Source of the DNA: Blastococcus carthaginiensis
Lineage (GTDB): Bacteria; Actinomycetota; Actinomycetes; Mycobacteriales; Geodermatophilaceae
NCBI RefSeq assembly: GCF_030731085.1
Contig: NZ_JASNFN010000010.1
Location: forward strand, 159,531 to 223,530
Direction of reading: 5' to 3'
Length of the DNA: 64,000 bases
Shown: one piece after another, positions 17,298-25,932 of the stretch
Layout of the letters: each line of letters starts with the position of its first letter
Numbering within the stretch: position 1 is the stretch's first letter
Program-made: the position numbers and the translations under genes
The notes under the pieces: model-generated
The model's database searches: none
Seen by the model: only the letters and a program-made list of their open reading frames with translations
What the model was told of the DNA's origin: nothing

Positions 17298-19847
17298 TCA
17301 GTCCTTGCGGCCGGCGTCGACCAGGCGGATCACCGCCGCGCCCTCCTCGTCGGAGGCCTCCAGGTCGACCTCGACGTCGAAGCCCCAGTCGTGGTCGCCC
17401 GCGGGGTCGTCGACGATCTGCCGCACCCGCCAGATCCCCGGCTCGGTCTTGTCCCAGATGAGCAGCGCCGGGCCGCGGGCGTCGCCGCCGGTGCGCACCT
17501 CGTCGTGCTCGGCGAAGTAGGCCTGCACCACCTCGCCCCAGCGCTCGGCGTCCCAGCCGGAGCCCTGGTCGAGCTCGCCCAGGTCGTACCAGCGGCGGCG
17601 GGCCCACAGCTCGACCCGGCGGAACAGCGCGTTGCGCACCATCGCGGTGAAGGCCCGCGCGTTGCCGGTGAGCGGCCGCGGCCGCGCCGGAACGGCGACC
17701 TCGGCCACCGGGCCGTCGTCCGGGTTCGTGAGCTGCTCCCACTCGTCGAGCAGGCTGGAGTCGACCTGGCGCACCAGCTCGCCGAGCCACTCGACCAGGT
17801 CGGTGACCTCCTCCGTGCGCGCCGCCGCGGGCACGCCCGAGCGCAGCGCCTTGAACGCGTCGGAGAGGTAGCGCAGCACCGCACCCTCGGCCCGGGTGAG
17901 GCCGTAGGTGTTGACCAGCTCGCGGAAGGTGAACGCCCGCTCCCACATCTCCCGGACCACCGACTTCGGCGACAGGTACGCGTCCGCGGCCCACGGGTTG
18001 CTCTGCCGGTAGACGTCGTAGGCGTGCCCGAGCAGCTCCTCCAGCGGCTTGGGGTAGCTGATCTCCTCGAGCAGCTCCATCCGCTCGTCGTACTCGATGC
18101 CCTCGGCCTTCATCTGCGCCACCGCCTCGCCCTTGGCCTTGTTCAGCTGCGCGGCGAGGATCTGGCGCGGGTCGTCGAGGGTGGCCTCGATGACGCTGAC
18201 GACGTCGAGGGCGTACGTGTCCGACTCCGGGTCGAGCAGGTCGATGGCGGCGAGCGCGAAGGTGGACAGCGGCTGGTTGAGCGCGAAGTCCGGCGGGAGG
18301 TCGAGGGTCAGGTCGTAGCGGCGGCCGTCGGGCTCGGGTTCGGGCAGCCGCTCCAGGACGCCGGCCTGCAGCAGCGAGCGGGCGATGCCGATGGCGTCGC
18401 GGATCAGCCGCAGCTGCTTCGTGCGCGGCTCGTGGTTTTCGGTGAGCAGCCGGCGCATGGCCGCGAACGGGTCGCCCGGCCGGTCGACGACGTCGAGCAC
18501 CATCGCCGTCGTCACCCGCATGTGGCTGGTCAGCTTCTCGGGCTCCCCCTCGACCAGCCGGTTCATCGTCGACTCGCTCCAGGGCACCATGCCCTCGGGC
18601 ACCTTCTTGCGCACCAGCTTGCGGCGCTTCTTCGGGTCGTCGGCCACCTTGGCGAACTGCTTGAGGTTCTCCACCTCGTGCTCCGGCGCCTGGACGACGA
18701 CGGTGCCGGCGGTGTCGTAGCCGGCCCGGCCGGCCCGCCCCGCGATCTGGTGGAACTCGCGAACCTGCAGCAGCCGGGTGCGGGTGCCGTCGTACTTGGA
18801 GAGCGCGGAGAAGACGACGGTGCGGATCGGCACGTTGATGCCCACGCCCAGGGTGTCGGTGCCGCAGATGACCTTGAGCAGCCCGGCCTGCGCCAGCTGC
18901 TCCACCAGCCGCCGGTACTTGGGCAGCATGCCGGCGTGGTGGACCCCGATGCCGTGGCGGACCAGCCGCGACAGCGTCGTCCCGAAGGCGGACGAGAAGC
19001 GGAACCCGCCGATCATGTCGGCGATCGCGGCCTTCTCCTCCTTGCTGCACACGTTGACGCTCATCAGCGCCTGGGCCCGCTCCAGCGCCGAGGCCTGGGT
19101 GAAGTGGACGACGTAGACCGGCGCCTGCTTCGTCTCCAGCAGCTCCTGGATGGTCTCGTGCATCGGCGTCGTCGCGTAGTAGTGGTGCAGCGGCACCGGG
19201 CGGACGGCGTTGGCCACCAGCGCGGTGGGCCGGCCGGTGCGGCGGGTCAGGTCCTCCCGGAGCGACGTGACGTCGCCGAGGGTGGCGCTCATCAGCAGGA
19301 ACTGCGCCCGCGGCAGCTCCAGCAGCGGCACCTGCCAGGCCCAACCGCGGTCGGGGTCGCCGTAGAAGTGGAACTCGTCCATGACGACGAGTCCGATGTC
19401 GGCCGCCGGCCCCTCGCGCAGCGCGATGTTGGCGAGCACCTCGGCGGTGCAGGCGATGATCGGGGCGTCCCGGTTGACCGCGGCGTCGCCGGTCAGCATG
19501 CCGACGTTCTGCGCGCCGAACACCCCGCAGAGCGCGAAGAACTTCTCGCTCACCAGGGCCTTGATCGGCGCCGTGTAGTAGCTGCGCCGACCGGCGGCCA
19601 GGGCCGCGTACTGGGCACCGGTGGCGACCAGCGACTTGCCGGAACCGGTCGGCGTCGCCAGGACGACGTTGGCGCCGCTGACCAGCTCGATCAGCGCCTC
19701 CTCCTGGGCCGGGTACAGCACGGTGCCGCGGGCCTCGGCCCAGGCGGCGAAGGCGGCGAACAGCGCGTCGGGGTCGCCACCGGTCGCGCGCAGCGCGGTG
19801 AGGTCGGCGGGGTCCTCGAGCAGGGGAGGGGCGGCGGTCGTGGTCAT
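17298..19847 (-). CDS. DEAD/DEAH-box helicase with DUF3516 C-terminus
   Basis: An 849-residue superfamily 2 helicase. The ATPase core shows ATPTGSGKS (Walker A, residues 64-72), DEFH box (VVMDEFHFYG), MSATLGD (motif III), HHAGMLP, LGVGINVP and QIAGRAGRAG (motif VI), a Ski2-like arrangement. The C-terminal 400 residues match the actinobacterial DUF3516 region. It probably unwinds RNA or DNA; no specific pathway is evident. The open frame extends far upstream, but the ATG at 19847 is the start closest to the conserved core; a GTG three codons earlier is an alternative, and the ribosome binding site is weak for both. Confidence 0.88.
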   Translation of the reverse strand: MTTTAAPPLLEDPADLTALRATGGDPDALFAAFAAWAEARGTVLYPAQEEALIELVSGANVVLATPTGSGKSLVATGAQYAALAAGRRSYYTAPIKALVSEKFFALCGVFGAQNVGMLTGDAAVNRDAPIIACTAEVLANIALREGPAADIGLVVMDEFHFYGDPDRGWAWQVPLLELPRAQFLLMSATLGDVTSLREDLTRRTGRPTALVANAVRPVPLHHYYATTPMHETIQELLETKQAPVYVVHFTQASALERAQALMSVNVCSKEEKAAIADMIGGFRFSSAFGTTLSRLVRHGIGVHHAGMLPKYRRLVEQLAQAGLLKVICGTDTLGVGINVPIRTVVFSALSKYDGTRTRLLQVREFHQIAGRAGRAGYDTAGTVVVQAPEHEVENLKQFAKVADDPKKRRKLVRKKVPEGMVPWSESTMNRLVEGEPEKLTSHMRVTTAMVLDVVDRPGDPFAAMRRLLTENHEPRTKQLRLIRDAIGIARSLLQAGVLERLPEPEPDGRRYDLTLDLPPDFALNQPLSTFALAAIDLLDPESDTYALDVVSVIEATLDDPRQILAAQLNKAKGEAVAQMKAEGIEYDERMELLEEISYPKPLEELLGHAYDVYRQSNPWAADAYLSPKSVVREMWERAFTFRELVNTYGLTRAEGAVLRYLSDAFKALRSGVPAAARTEEVTDLVEWLGELVRQVDSSLLDEWEQLTNPDDGPVAEVAVPARPRPLTGNARAFTAMVRNALFRRVELWARRRWYDLGELDQGSGWDAERWGEVVQAYFAEHDEVRTGGDARGPALLIWDKTEPGIWRVRQIVDDPAGDHDWGFDVEVDLEASDEEGAAVIRLVDAGRKD

Positions 19848-20018
19848 CAGGTGCACCAGCGTGCCCGACGGGCTTCCGCTTCCCCGGACCCAGGGCCGGG
19901 GTCGCCTCCGTGTCCAGCAGACGATAACGATCCGGTAACGGAACCTCCGGATGTGTGTGACATGCGCCGTAACCGGAGAGGAAGGTGAACAACAGGTGAA
20001 CGGAAGGTGGCTGAGACC

Positions 20019-20150
20019 ATGCATGAGCGTTTCTGCCCGGAATGCCGGTGGACCGTTGTGACCGACCCCGCGGGCCGTCGCCGGCTCGAGATGCGCTGGG
20101 TGCCGCTCGGCGCCGCGGCGGCCCACAGCCCGGTGGCGCGCGCCGCCTGA
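20019..20150 (+). CDS. 43-aa CxxC mini-protein
   Basis: Too short for most gene finders: MHERFCPECRWTVV, then a basic middle and an alanine-rich end. The CPEC pair could be half of a zinc-binding knuckle. GGAAGG lies 12 bases before the ATG, third codon positions are GC-rich, and a strong terminator follows 16 bases after the stop, so it has the layout of a real transcript. Function unknown. Confidence 0.5.
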   Translation: MHERFCPECRWTVVTDPAGRRRLEMRWVPLGAAAAHSPVARAA

Positions 20151-20166
20151 GAAGATCACGGTCTCC

Positions 20167-20224
20167 CGACCCGGGCGGGAGGAGAGGTGCACACCGACCT
20201 GCGCCTCCCCTCCCGCCCGGGTCG
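20167..20224 (+). terminator. Long-stem terminator
   Basis: A perfect 16-bp stem (20167-20182 with 20209-20224; arm CGACCCGGGCGGGAGG) with a 26-base loop follows the 43-aa gene and precedes the SDR gene. Confidence 0.7.
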
Positions 20225-20327
20225 TGTGCTGTGCGGGTCCGGCGTCCGGGTCCGTCGCGGTTCCGGGTGCGGGAGGGCGGGTAGGCCGCCCCCGCCGCGA
20301 GCCGATCCCGACCAGGAAGGTGGACCC

Positions 20328-21185
20328 GTGTCCGAACCCCGTCCCGACTCCCAGCCCGCCCAGCAGCAGAGCACCCCGGGCACGCTCGGCGAGATGACGC
20401 CGAAGCCCGACCACGGCGAGGAGAGCTACCGGGGCTCCGGGAAGCTGACCGGCAAGGTCGCCGTGATCACCGGCGGCGACAGCGGGATCGGCCGCGCCGT
20501 CGCGATCGCCTTCGCCCGCGAGGGTGCCGACGTCCTCATCTCCTACCTCGACGAGCACGAGGACGCGCAGGACACCGCCAAGTACGTCGAGCAGGCCGGT
20601 CGGAAGTGCGTGCTCGTGCCGGGGGACATCTCCGACCGGGCGCACGCCAAGACGATCATCCCGAAGGCGGTCGAGGAGTTCGGCCGGATCGACGTCCTGG
20701 TCAACAACGCCGCGTTCCAGATGAGCCACGACTCGCTCGAGGAGATCAGCGACGAGGAGTGGGACCACACGCTCGCGACGAACCTCTCGGCGATGTTCAC
20801 CCTCTGCAAGGACGCGCTCCCGCACATGCGGTCGGGTGCCTCGATCATCAACTCGTCGTCGGTGAACAGCGACAACCCCAGTCCGCAGCTCATCGCCTAC
20901 GCCATGACCAAGGCAGCGATCGCCAACTTCACCGCGTCGCTGGCGCAGCTGTACGGCGAGAAGGGCATCCGGGCCAACAGCGTCGCGCCCGGACCGATCT
21001 GGACGCCGCTGATCCCCTCGACGATGCCCGAGGAGAAGGTGGAGAGCTTCGGCGGCAACACCCCGCTCGGGCGGGCGGGGCAGCCGGCCGAGCTGGCGCC
21101 GGTGTACGTGCTGCTGGCCAGCGACGCGGCGTCCTACGTCTCCGGGGCCCGCGTCGCCGTCACGGGCGGCCGCCCCATCCTGTGA
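20328..21185 (+). CDS. SDR oxidoreductase (YghA / general stress protein 39 type)
   Basis: A 285-residue short-chain dehydrogenase with a 40-residue polar N-terminal extension (TPGTLGEMTPKPDHGEESYR) typical of the general-stress SDR group. It has the NAD(P) motif TGGDSGIGRA, NNAA, catalytic Ser in INSSSVNSD and YAMTK. The GTG at 20328 follows AGGAAGG at a spacing of 7. It ends just before the nested palindrome at 21197-21278, which could terminate it. Substrate unknown; relatives are induced by general stress. Confidence 0.88.
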   Translation: MSEPRPDSQPAQQQSTPGTLGEMTPKPDHGEESYRGSGKLTGKVAVITGGDSGIGRAVAIAFAREGADVLISYLDEHEDAQDTAKYVEQAGRKCVLVPGDISDRAHAKTIIPKAVEEFGRIDVLVNNAAFQMSHDSLEEISDEEWDHTLATNLSAMFTLCKDALPHMRSGASIINSSSVNSDNPSPQLIAYAMTKAAIANFTASLAQLYGEKGIRANSVAPGPIWTPLIPSTMPEEKVESFGGNTPLGRAGQPAELAPVYVLLASDAASYVSGARVAVTGGRPIL

Positions 21186-21196
21186 CTTCACCTCGA

Positions 21197-21278
21197 TGAT
21201 CAGGTGACCTGATCGTTCCGGGTCCTGGCTCAGCACCGGTCGTGAGCCAGGACCCCTCGTGATCAGGTCACCTGATCA
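21197..21278. repeat. Nested inverted repeat between convergent genes
   Basis: An 80-base structure. The outer arms are the 17-base palindromes GATCAGGTGACCTGATC (21198-21214) and its reverse complement (21261-21277). Inside is a perfect 13-bp stem, GGGTCCTGGCTCA (21220-21232) with 21243-21255, around a 10-base loop. It lies between convergent stops (21185 and 21292), so it can act as a terminator on both strands. A near copy of the outer palindrome occurs at 42416-42432, which suggests a dispersed repeat family. Confidence 0.8.
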
Positions 21279-21291
21279 TTGCGGCGGCCGC

Positions 21292-21807
21292 TCAGCAGTC
21301 GAAGACGGACCAGCAGATCTCGTTCCGCATCCGTTGGTCGTCCAGGACGAGGGCGCGGATCGCCTCGGGGAGCCGGTCCCGCTGCCACCGGCACTCGGCC
21401 CGCCCCGCGGCGTCGCTCCCGCCGTCGGGCGCCGCCGCACGCACCGCCTTGATGGCGTAGGCGGCGGCGCCGAGCTCGTGCGCCGCGACGTGCGCCACCG
21501 CACCGGCCTGCCCGGCGGCGTAGGCGGCGTACCGCGCTGCCCCGCGCAGGTCCCTGGCCGCGCCCATCGCGTGGCCTCCGGCTGCACGGGCCCGCATCAT
21601 CGCGGTCTCGTCGCGGGTCCAGGCGCGGGCGGCCTCGATCGCCGCACGAGGCCGGTGATCGTCGGGACGCACCGCCTCGAAGAGCTCGAGGACGTGCTCC
21701 GCGCACGACGCCGCCCACAGGGCGAGGAGGTGGTGATCGGCGTCGGTGAGGGTCCCGCCACGGCGGATGGTCACGAATCGGGGGTCCCGGACCGCCGGCA
21801 GGATCAT
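21292..21807 (-). CDS. Imm5-like putative immunity protein / conserved hypothetical
   Basis: A 171-residue alanine-rich, helical protein. Landmarks are CAEHVLELFEAVRPDDHRPR, a repeated Ala/His-rich helical core (AYAAGQAGAVAHVAAHELGA) and the end RNEICWSVFDC. I recall this pattern from proteins annotated as putative immunity protein (Imm-5-like), but no toxin gene is adjacent, so immunity is unproven. The ATG at 21807 is used; the ribosome binding site is weak and a later start is possible. Confidence 0.7.
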   Translation of the reverse strand: MILPAVRDPRFVTIRRGGTLTDADHHLLALWAASCAEHVLELFEAVRPDDHRPRAAIEAARAWTRDETAMMRARAAGGHAMGAARDLRGAARYAAYAAGQAGAVAHVAAHELGAAAYAIKAVRAAAPDGGSDAAGRAECRWQRDRLPEAIRALVLDDQRMRNEICWSVFDC

Positions 21808-21877
21808 GGTGGCAACGTCTACCACCGGCTCCGCGCCGGGGACGTCCCTCCCGCTCCCGCGGTACCGCACGCGTCGA

Positions 21878-22774
21878 TCAGGGCAGTGCGCGGGCGAGGC
21901 CGGCGACGTGCTGCGGCCGGACCCGGCAGCAGCCACCGACCAGCCGCGCGCCGTCCGCGATCCACCCGGGGACGGCGTCCGGGGCGATCCCCGGGCTGCC
22001 GGTCCACCCCCGCGCGACGGCGTCCCAGCCCTCGCCGCTGTTCGGGTAGACGACGACCGGCTTCCCGGTGCGGGACGCCTGGGTCACCGCCGGGCCGACG
22101 GCGGTCGGCGCCGTGCAGTTGACGCCGACCGCGATCACGGCGTCGACGTCCGCGGCCATCGCGAACACCTCGGACGCCGGCTCGCCCCGCCGGGTGCGGA
22201 CCACGCCGTCGTCGTCCACCACCGTGGTCAGCGACAGCCACACGGGCACGCCGAGCGCCTGCGCCTCCAGCAGCAGCGCCTCGGCCTCCGCAGCCGCGGG
22301 CACCGTCTCGCAGGCGAGCACGTCGGCCCCGGCCTCGGCGAGCAGCTCCATGCGCGGCCGGTGGAACGCGCGCAGCGCGGCGACGCCAACCGGGTCCGCG
22401 TAGGCCCCGGTGTACTCCGAGCCGTCGGCGAGCATCGCGCCGTAGGGGCCGACCGAGCCCGCGACCCAGCCCTCGCCCTGCCCCTCCCGGGCCAGCGCGA
22501 CCGACGACGCGATCAGCCGCCGCGCCTCGGCCGCGCCCACGCCCGCGGCGGCGAACCCCTCGACCGTCGCCTGGTAGCTCGCCGTCGTCGCCACCTGGGC
22601 GCCGGCCGCGGCGAACGCGGCGTGCGCGGCCACGACCGCCGCCGGGTCGTCGCGCAGCAGCCGGGCGGACCACAGCGCGGAGGAGACGTCGTGCCCCCGC
22701 GCCTCGAGCTCGGTGGACAGGCCGCCGTCCAGCACGACCGGTCCGGCAGCGAGCGCAGCGGCGAGATCGGGCAT
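21878..22774 (-). CDS. mmuM: Homocysteine S-methyltransferase
   Basis: A 298-residue zinc enzyme that makes methionine by moving a methyl group from S-methylmethionine (or AdoMet) to homocysteine. It has the start VVLDGGLSTELEARG, SYQAT, and the zinc cysteines in VGVNC and VGGCCR. The ATG at 22774 (MPDLAAAL) is preferred to the frame start at 22804 because GGGAGGA lies 8 bases before it. Divergent from the YidD gene, with 32 bases between starts. No S-methylmethionine permease is adjacent. Confidence 0.92.
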   Translation of the reverse strand: MPDLAAALAAGPVVLDGGLSTELEARGHDVSSALWSARLLRDDPAAVVAAHAAFAAAGAQVATTASYQATVEGFAAAGVGAAEARRLIASSVALAREGQGEGWVAGSVGPYGAMLADGSEYTGAYADPVGVAALRAFHRPRMELLAEAGADVLACETVPAAAEAEALLLEAQALGVPVWLSLTTVVDDDGVVRTRRGEPASEVFAMAADVDAVIAVGVNCTAPTAVGPAVTQASRTGKPVVVYPNSGEGWDAVARGWTGSPGIAPDAVPGWIADGARLVGGCCRVRPQHVAGLARALP

Positions 22775-22806
22775 GGCGACCATCCTCCCGCGGTACCTGC
22801 GCACCC

Positions 22807-23280
22807 ATGGTCTTCATCTGGAGCAGTGGCTGGGGTCCCCGCCGTCGCAGGCCGCGCTACGGCGGCTACCGCGGGCACTACGCCGGGCACTACGGGCGAG
22901 GCCCCGGCTACGGCCACGGCCGCCGCCGGGACGACTCGTGCCTGCGCGACCTGCTGTTCCTCAACACCGGCTGCTGCCTGGCCAACGCCATCGGCTGCGG
23001 GATGGACCTGCTGCTGGTCGCGCCCCGCTCGCTGCCGGCCATCCGTGCGGGGCAGCGGGGAAGCGGCGCCGCGGCGCGGCTCGTCGCGGGCGTCCGCTAC
23101 TACCAGCGGGAGATCAGCCCGCGGCGCCGGCCGTGCTGCCGGTACACCCCCACCTGCTCGGCGTACGCGATCGAGGCGCTGGAGGCCCACGGCGCCCCGC
23201 GCGGCTCCTGGCTGGCGGTCCGCCGGCTCGCGCGCTGCCGGCCCGGCGCCGCCGGTGGTGCCGACCCGGTACCGGCCTGA
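22807..23280 (+). CDS. yidD: YidD-family protein with N-terminal extension
   Basis: 157 residues. The C-terminal 65 match YidD, the membrane-protein insertion efficiency factor: RYYQREISPRRRPCCRYTPT, then CSAYAIEALEAHG and RRLARCRPG. Ordinary YidD proteins have about 70-110 residues and sit between rnpA and yidC. This one is elsewhere and carries about 90 extra residues: a Tyr/Gly/His/Arg-rich tail (GHYAGHYGRGPGYGHGRRR), then CLRDLLFLNTGCCLANAIGC. The extra cysteines and hydrophobic stretch suggest a membrane or metal-linked extension. It may be a second copy. Confidence 0.85.
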   Translation: MVFIWSSGWGPRRRRPRYGGYRGHYAGHYGRGPGYGHGRRRDDSCLRDLLFLNTGCCLANAIGCGMDLLLVAPRSLPAIRAGQRGSGAAARLVAGVRYYQREISPRRRPCCRYTPTCSAYAIEALEAHGAPRGSWLAVRRLARCRPGAAGGADPVPA

Positions 23281-23315
23281 CCCCGCGCCGCCGCGCCCTC
23301 GCCTACGGTCGGCCG

Positions 23316-23783
23316 GTGAACCGCGTCGGCCAGACTGTGCCGGTGCCCGGGACCGACGACGCCTCCGGTGACCTGCCGGTCACCGGATCCCTCGTCGTGC
23401 CCGCGGCCGCCCAGTCCTGGCGGTTCTCCCGCAGCTCGGGACCGGGCGGGCAGGGCGTCAACACCGCCGACTCGCGGGTCGAGCTCTCGGTGCGCCCGCT
23501 CGACCTGCCGGGGTTGAGCGATCCGCAGCGGGCACGGCTGGCGTCCCGGCTCGGCAGCCGGCTGGTCGACGGCGTCCTCACCATCGCCGCCAGCGAGCAC
23601 CGCCAGCAGCTGCGCAACCGGCAGGCGGCCCGCGAGCGGCTGGCCGCGGTGCTGCGGGCCGCGCTGGCCCCGCCGGCGCCGGCGCGGCGGCGCACCAAGC
23701 CCACGCGGGGCTCCCAGGAGCGCCGGATCTCGGCGAAGAAGCAGCGCGGTCAGCTCAAGAAGCAGCGCCGGAACTGGGACTGA
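23316..23783 (+). CDS. arfB: Peptidyl-tRNA hydrolase ArfB-like ribosome rescue factor
   Basis: A 155-residue class I release-factor domain with the catalytic GGQ motif in SSGPGGQGVNTADSRVEL, lacking the codon-recognition domains of RF1/RF2. The C-terminal tail is very basic (RISAKKQRGQLKKQRRNWD), as in ArfB/YaeJ, where it enters the empty mRNA channel. It frees stalled ribosomes by hydrolysing peptidyl-tRNA. The GTG at 23316 is used; in-frame GTGs 8-10 codons later are alternatives. Confidence 0.9.
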   Translation: MNRVGQTVPVPGTDDASGDLPVTGSLVVPAAAQSWRFSRSSGPGGQGVNTADSRVELSVRPLDLPGLSDPQRARLASRLGSRLVDGVLTIAASEHRQQLRNRQAARERLAAVLRAALAPPAPARRRTKPTRGSQERRISAKKQRGQLKKQRRNWD

Positions 23784-23801
23784 CGCGCGCGCCCCGCCGC
23801 G

Positions 23802-24701
23802 TCAGCCGGCGAGGACCTCGGCCATCACCCGCCGGGCCCGCCGGCCCTCGGGCACCGGCAGCAGCGGGTGCACGTGGACCAGGCCCTCCTCCTCGTGGTG
23901 GTCGACCGGCACGCCGGCCGCACGGGCGCGGTCGACCAGCAGCCGGGTGTCCGGGCTGGTGATGTCGCGGGTGCCGCTGAAGACGGTGAGCGGGCCGAGC
24001 CCGGCCAGCTCCCCGAAGAGCGGGCTGACCAGGGGATCGGTCAGCGGCAGCTCGCCCCGCCAGAGCTCGATCGCCGCCCGGGTGCCGGGGCGGGCCAGCC
24101 AGGGGTCCCGCGGCTCGACCAGGTCGATCTCCGGGTTGGCGAGGGTCAGGTCCAGCGCGGGGGAGACGAGCACCGTCCGGTGCAGCGGTGGCACGCCCCG
24201 GTCGCGGAGCAGCAGGGCGGCGGACAGCGCGATCTGGCCGCCGGCCGAATCGCCCATCGCGGTGACCCGCCCGGCGCCGTGCCGGTCGACCAGCGCGGCG
24301 ATCAGGTCGGCCACCTGGGGCACCACCGTCGCCGCCGTCCCCACGGGCGCCAGCGGGTAGACGGGCACGGTGATCGCGGCGCCGCTGCGGGCGGCGAGCC
24401 GGGCGACCAGGCGCCAGTGCAGCGGGTGGATCTGGTTCACCCAGGCACCCCCGTGCACGTACACGGCGGCGCGGTCCGGCGTCCGGTCCCGGGGCAGGAC
24501 GCGGTAGACCGGCCAGCCGGTGGCGTGGTGGACGTCCACCTCGACCTCCACCGGGCCGAGCCCGCGGTGTGGCCCGTACGGCACCGGGCGCAGCAGGCGG
24601 TCCTGCACTCCCTGCAGCAGCAGCTCCGGGCGCTCGAACTCCTTCCGGAAGCCGAGCAGGCGGAGCAGCGGGGGCAGCAGGCGGCTGGCCGGGCTGGGCA
24701 C
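23802..24701 (-). CDS. Alpha/beta-hydrolase esterase (HSL family)
   Basis: A 299-residue hydrolase of the hormone-sensitive-lipase type. The oxyanion motif is YVHGGAWVN, the nucleophile elbow GDSAGG, the acidic region SGTRDITSPD, and the late His is in EEGLVHVHP. Such enzymes cleave short-chain or bulky carboxylic esters. The GTG at 24701 follows GGAGG at a spacing of 4, and the frame upstream lacks homology. The GNAT gene at 24734-25396 ends 32 bases upstream on the same strand. Confidence 0.88.
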   Translation of the reverse strand: MPSPASRLLPPLLRLLGFRKEFERPELLLQGVQDRLLRPVPYGPHRGLGPVEVEVDVHHATGWPVYRVLPRDRTPDRAAVYVHGGAWVNQIHPLHWRLVARLAARSGAAITVPVYPLAPVGTAATVVPQVADLIAALVDRHGAGRVTAMGDSAGGQIALSAALLLRDRGVPPLHRTVLVSPALDLTLANPEIDLVEPRDPWLARPGTRAAIELWRGELPLTDPLVSPLFGELAGLGPLTVFSGTRDITSPDTRLLVDRARAAGVPVDHHEEEGLVHVHPLLPVPEGRRARRVMAEVLAG

Positions 24702-24733
24702 GGGACCTCCGGTTCGACGGGTCTGGGAAGCGG

Positions 24734-25396
24734 TCAGCTGAGCGACAGCGGTTCGCGCACGAGCACCCACAGCGGCAGCTCGTCGTCGCTGGTGCGGGTG
24801 GTCTCGGTGACCTGGAAGCCGAAGCCGCGGAAGAAGCGCACGTTGGCCCAGCCGAACACCGCCGCGGCGGCCGACGTCCTCTCCGCGTCGCAGCGCACCA
24901 GCACCGGCGCGAGCACGGCAGCGGCCAGCCCCCTGCGCCGGGACGACGGCCGCACACCCAGGTGCCGCAGCCGCCAGTGCGGCCGGTCGGGCAGCGCCGC
25001 GGTCACCAGCGCCTCGGTCTCGGCGACCACCCGGGCGCGGTCGGCCGACAGGTAGGGCAGTTCGCGGGCCAGGGCGGCCCGCACGTCATCCGGCAGGGGG
25101 CGGGTGCCGGGCGCACCGGCCGGCGGCTCCCAGACGGCGACGGCGTCGCGGTCCTCGGTCACCCAGGCGGCGCCGGTGGCCACCCCGCGGTGTGCGGCGT
25201 CGAGCTCGTGCAGCCGGGTGAGCCGCTGCATGCGGCCGTCGTCCGGCAGCGCCCACCGGGTCCAGCGGGAGTCGGCCAGGGCGACGGTGAGGGTCGCGGC
25301 GATCGCCGGGACGTCGCGCTGCTCGGCCACCCGGACGTCGGGGCCGGGTTCGTCGGGGTCGTCGATCCGCCGGACGATCGGGCCTGGGGGAGTCAC
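24734..25396 (-). CDS. GNAT-family acetyltransferase
   Basis: A 220-residue protein with the acetyl-CoA-binding core LRHLGVRPSSRRRGLAAAVL and the late GNAT pattern WANVRFFRGFGFQVTE. The N-terminal part has ADSRWTRWALPDDGRMQRL, seen in a group of actinobacterial GNATs of unknown substrate. The GTG at 25396 is a guess between several starts. It is divergent from the NTF2-like gene and lies upstream of the esterase. Confidence 0.82.
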   Translation of the reverse strand: MTPPGPIVRRIDDPDEPGPDVRVAEQRDVPAIAATLTVALADSRWTRWALPDDGRMQRLTRLHELDAAHRGVATGAAWVTEDRDAVAVWEPPAGAPGTRPLPDDVRAALARELPYLSADRARVVAETEALVTAALPDRPHWRLRHLGVRPSSRRRGLAAAVLAPVLVRCDAERTSAAAAVFGWANVRFFRGFGFQVTETTRTSDDELPLWVLVREPLSLS

Positions 25397-25461
25397 CCCC
25401 GAATCCCACCACGGCCGCCGGCACCGTCGACGGCGGCCGCCGGTGGGCCATGATCGGGACC

Positions 25462-25932
25462 ATGCCTCCACCCGCGCGCGGTCTCCGCAGCCGCACCACC
25501 CGCGAGGTCATGGCCTCCCACCTCGAGCACCGCCGCACCGGCGACCTCGAGGCCGACCTCGTCGAGAACTACCACCCCGAGGTCGTGGTCCTCTCCGCCC
25601 GCGAGGTGTTCCGCGGCCACGACGGCGTGCGCGCCTCGGCCCACCGGCTGTGGCGGGCCGCCGCCGAGGGCAGCTACTCCTACGGCTACGTGCTGGCCGA
25701 CGAGCGCATGGCGATGCTCGAGTGGGCCGGGCGCAACCCGCAGTTCGACATCCGGTGCGGGATCGACTCCTACCTCATCGAGGACGGCTGGGTCACCGCC
25801 CAGACGATCCACTACCGGGTGGAGGACGCCGGGCTGTCGGTCGCCGGGGCGCTCCTCGTCCCACCGGACCAGGTGGGGATGCACGCGGTCGACGACCCGG
25901 CCCGCATGCCCGGTCTCGCCGACGGCAGCTGA
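25462..25932 (+). CDS. SnoaL/NTF2-like protein
   Basis: A 156-residue one-domain cone-fold protein (HLEHRRTGDLEADLVENYHP early, then HDGVRASAHRLW, YGYVLADERMAMLEWAG and IDSYLIEDGWVTAQTIHYRV). The fold covers isomerases, dehydratases and non-enzymatic binding proteins, so no reaction is assigned. Two ATGs fit; 25462 is used because a -10-like CATGAT sits just upstream, and 25450 would add four residues. Confidence 0.75.
   Translation: MPPPARGLRSRTTREVMASHLEHRRTGDLEADLVENYHPEVVVLSAREVFRGHDGVRASAHRLWRAAAEGSYSYGYVLADERMAMLEWAGRNPQFDIRCGIDSYLIEDGWVTAQTIHYRVEDAGLSVAGALLVPPDQVGMHAVDDPARMPGLADGS

Noticed and set aside
19848..21236. Extension of the helicase frame to 21236
   Set aside because: The extra frame is antisense to the SDR gene and has no homology; the protein core begins at 19847.
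21220..21255. Terminal inverted repeats of an insertion sequence
   Set aside because: No coding sequence between the arms and no target duplication visible; better explained as terminator or intergenic repeat.
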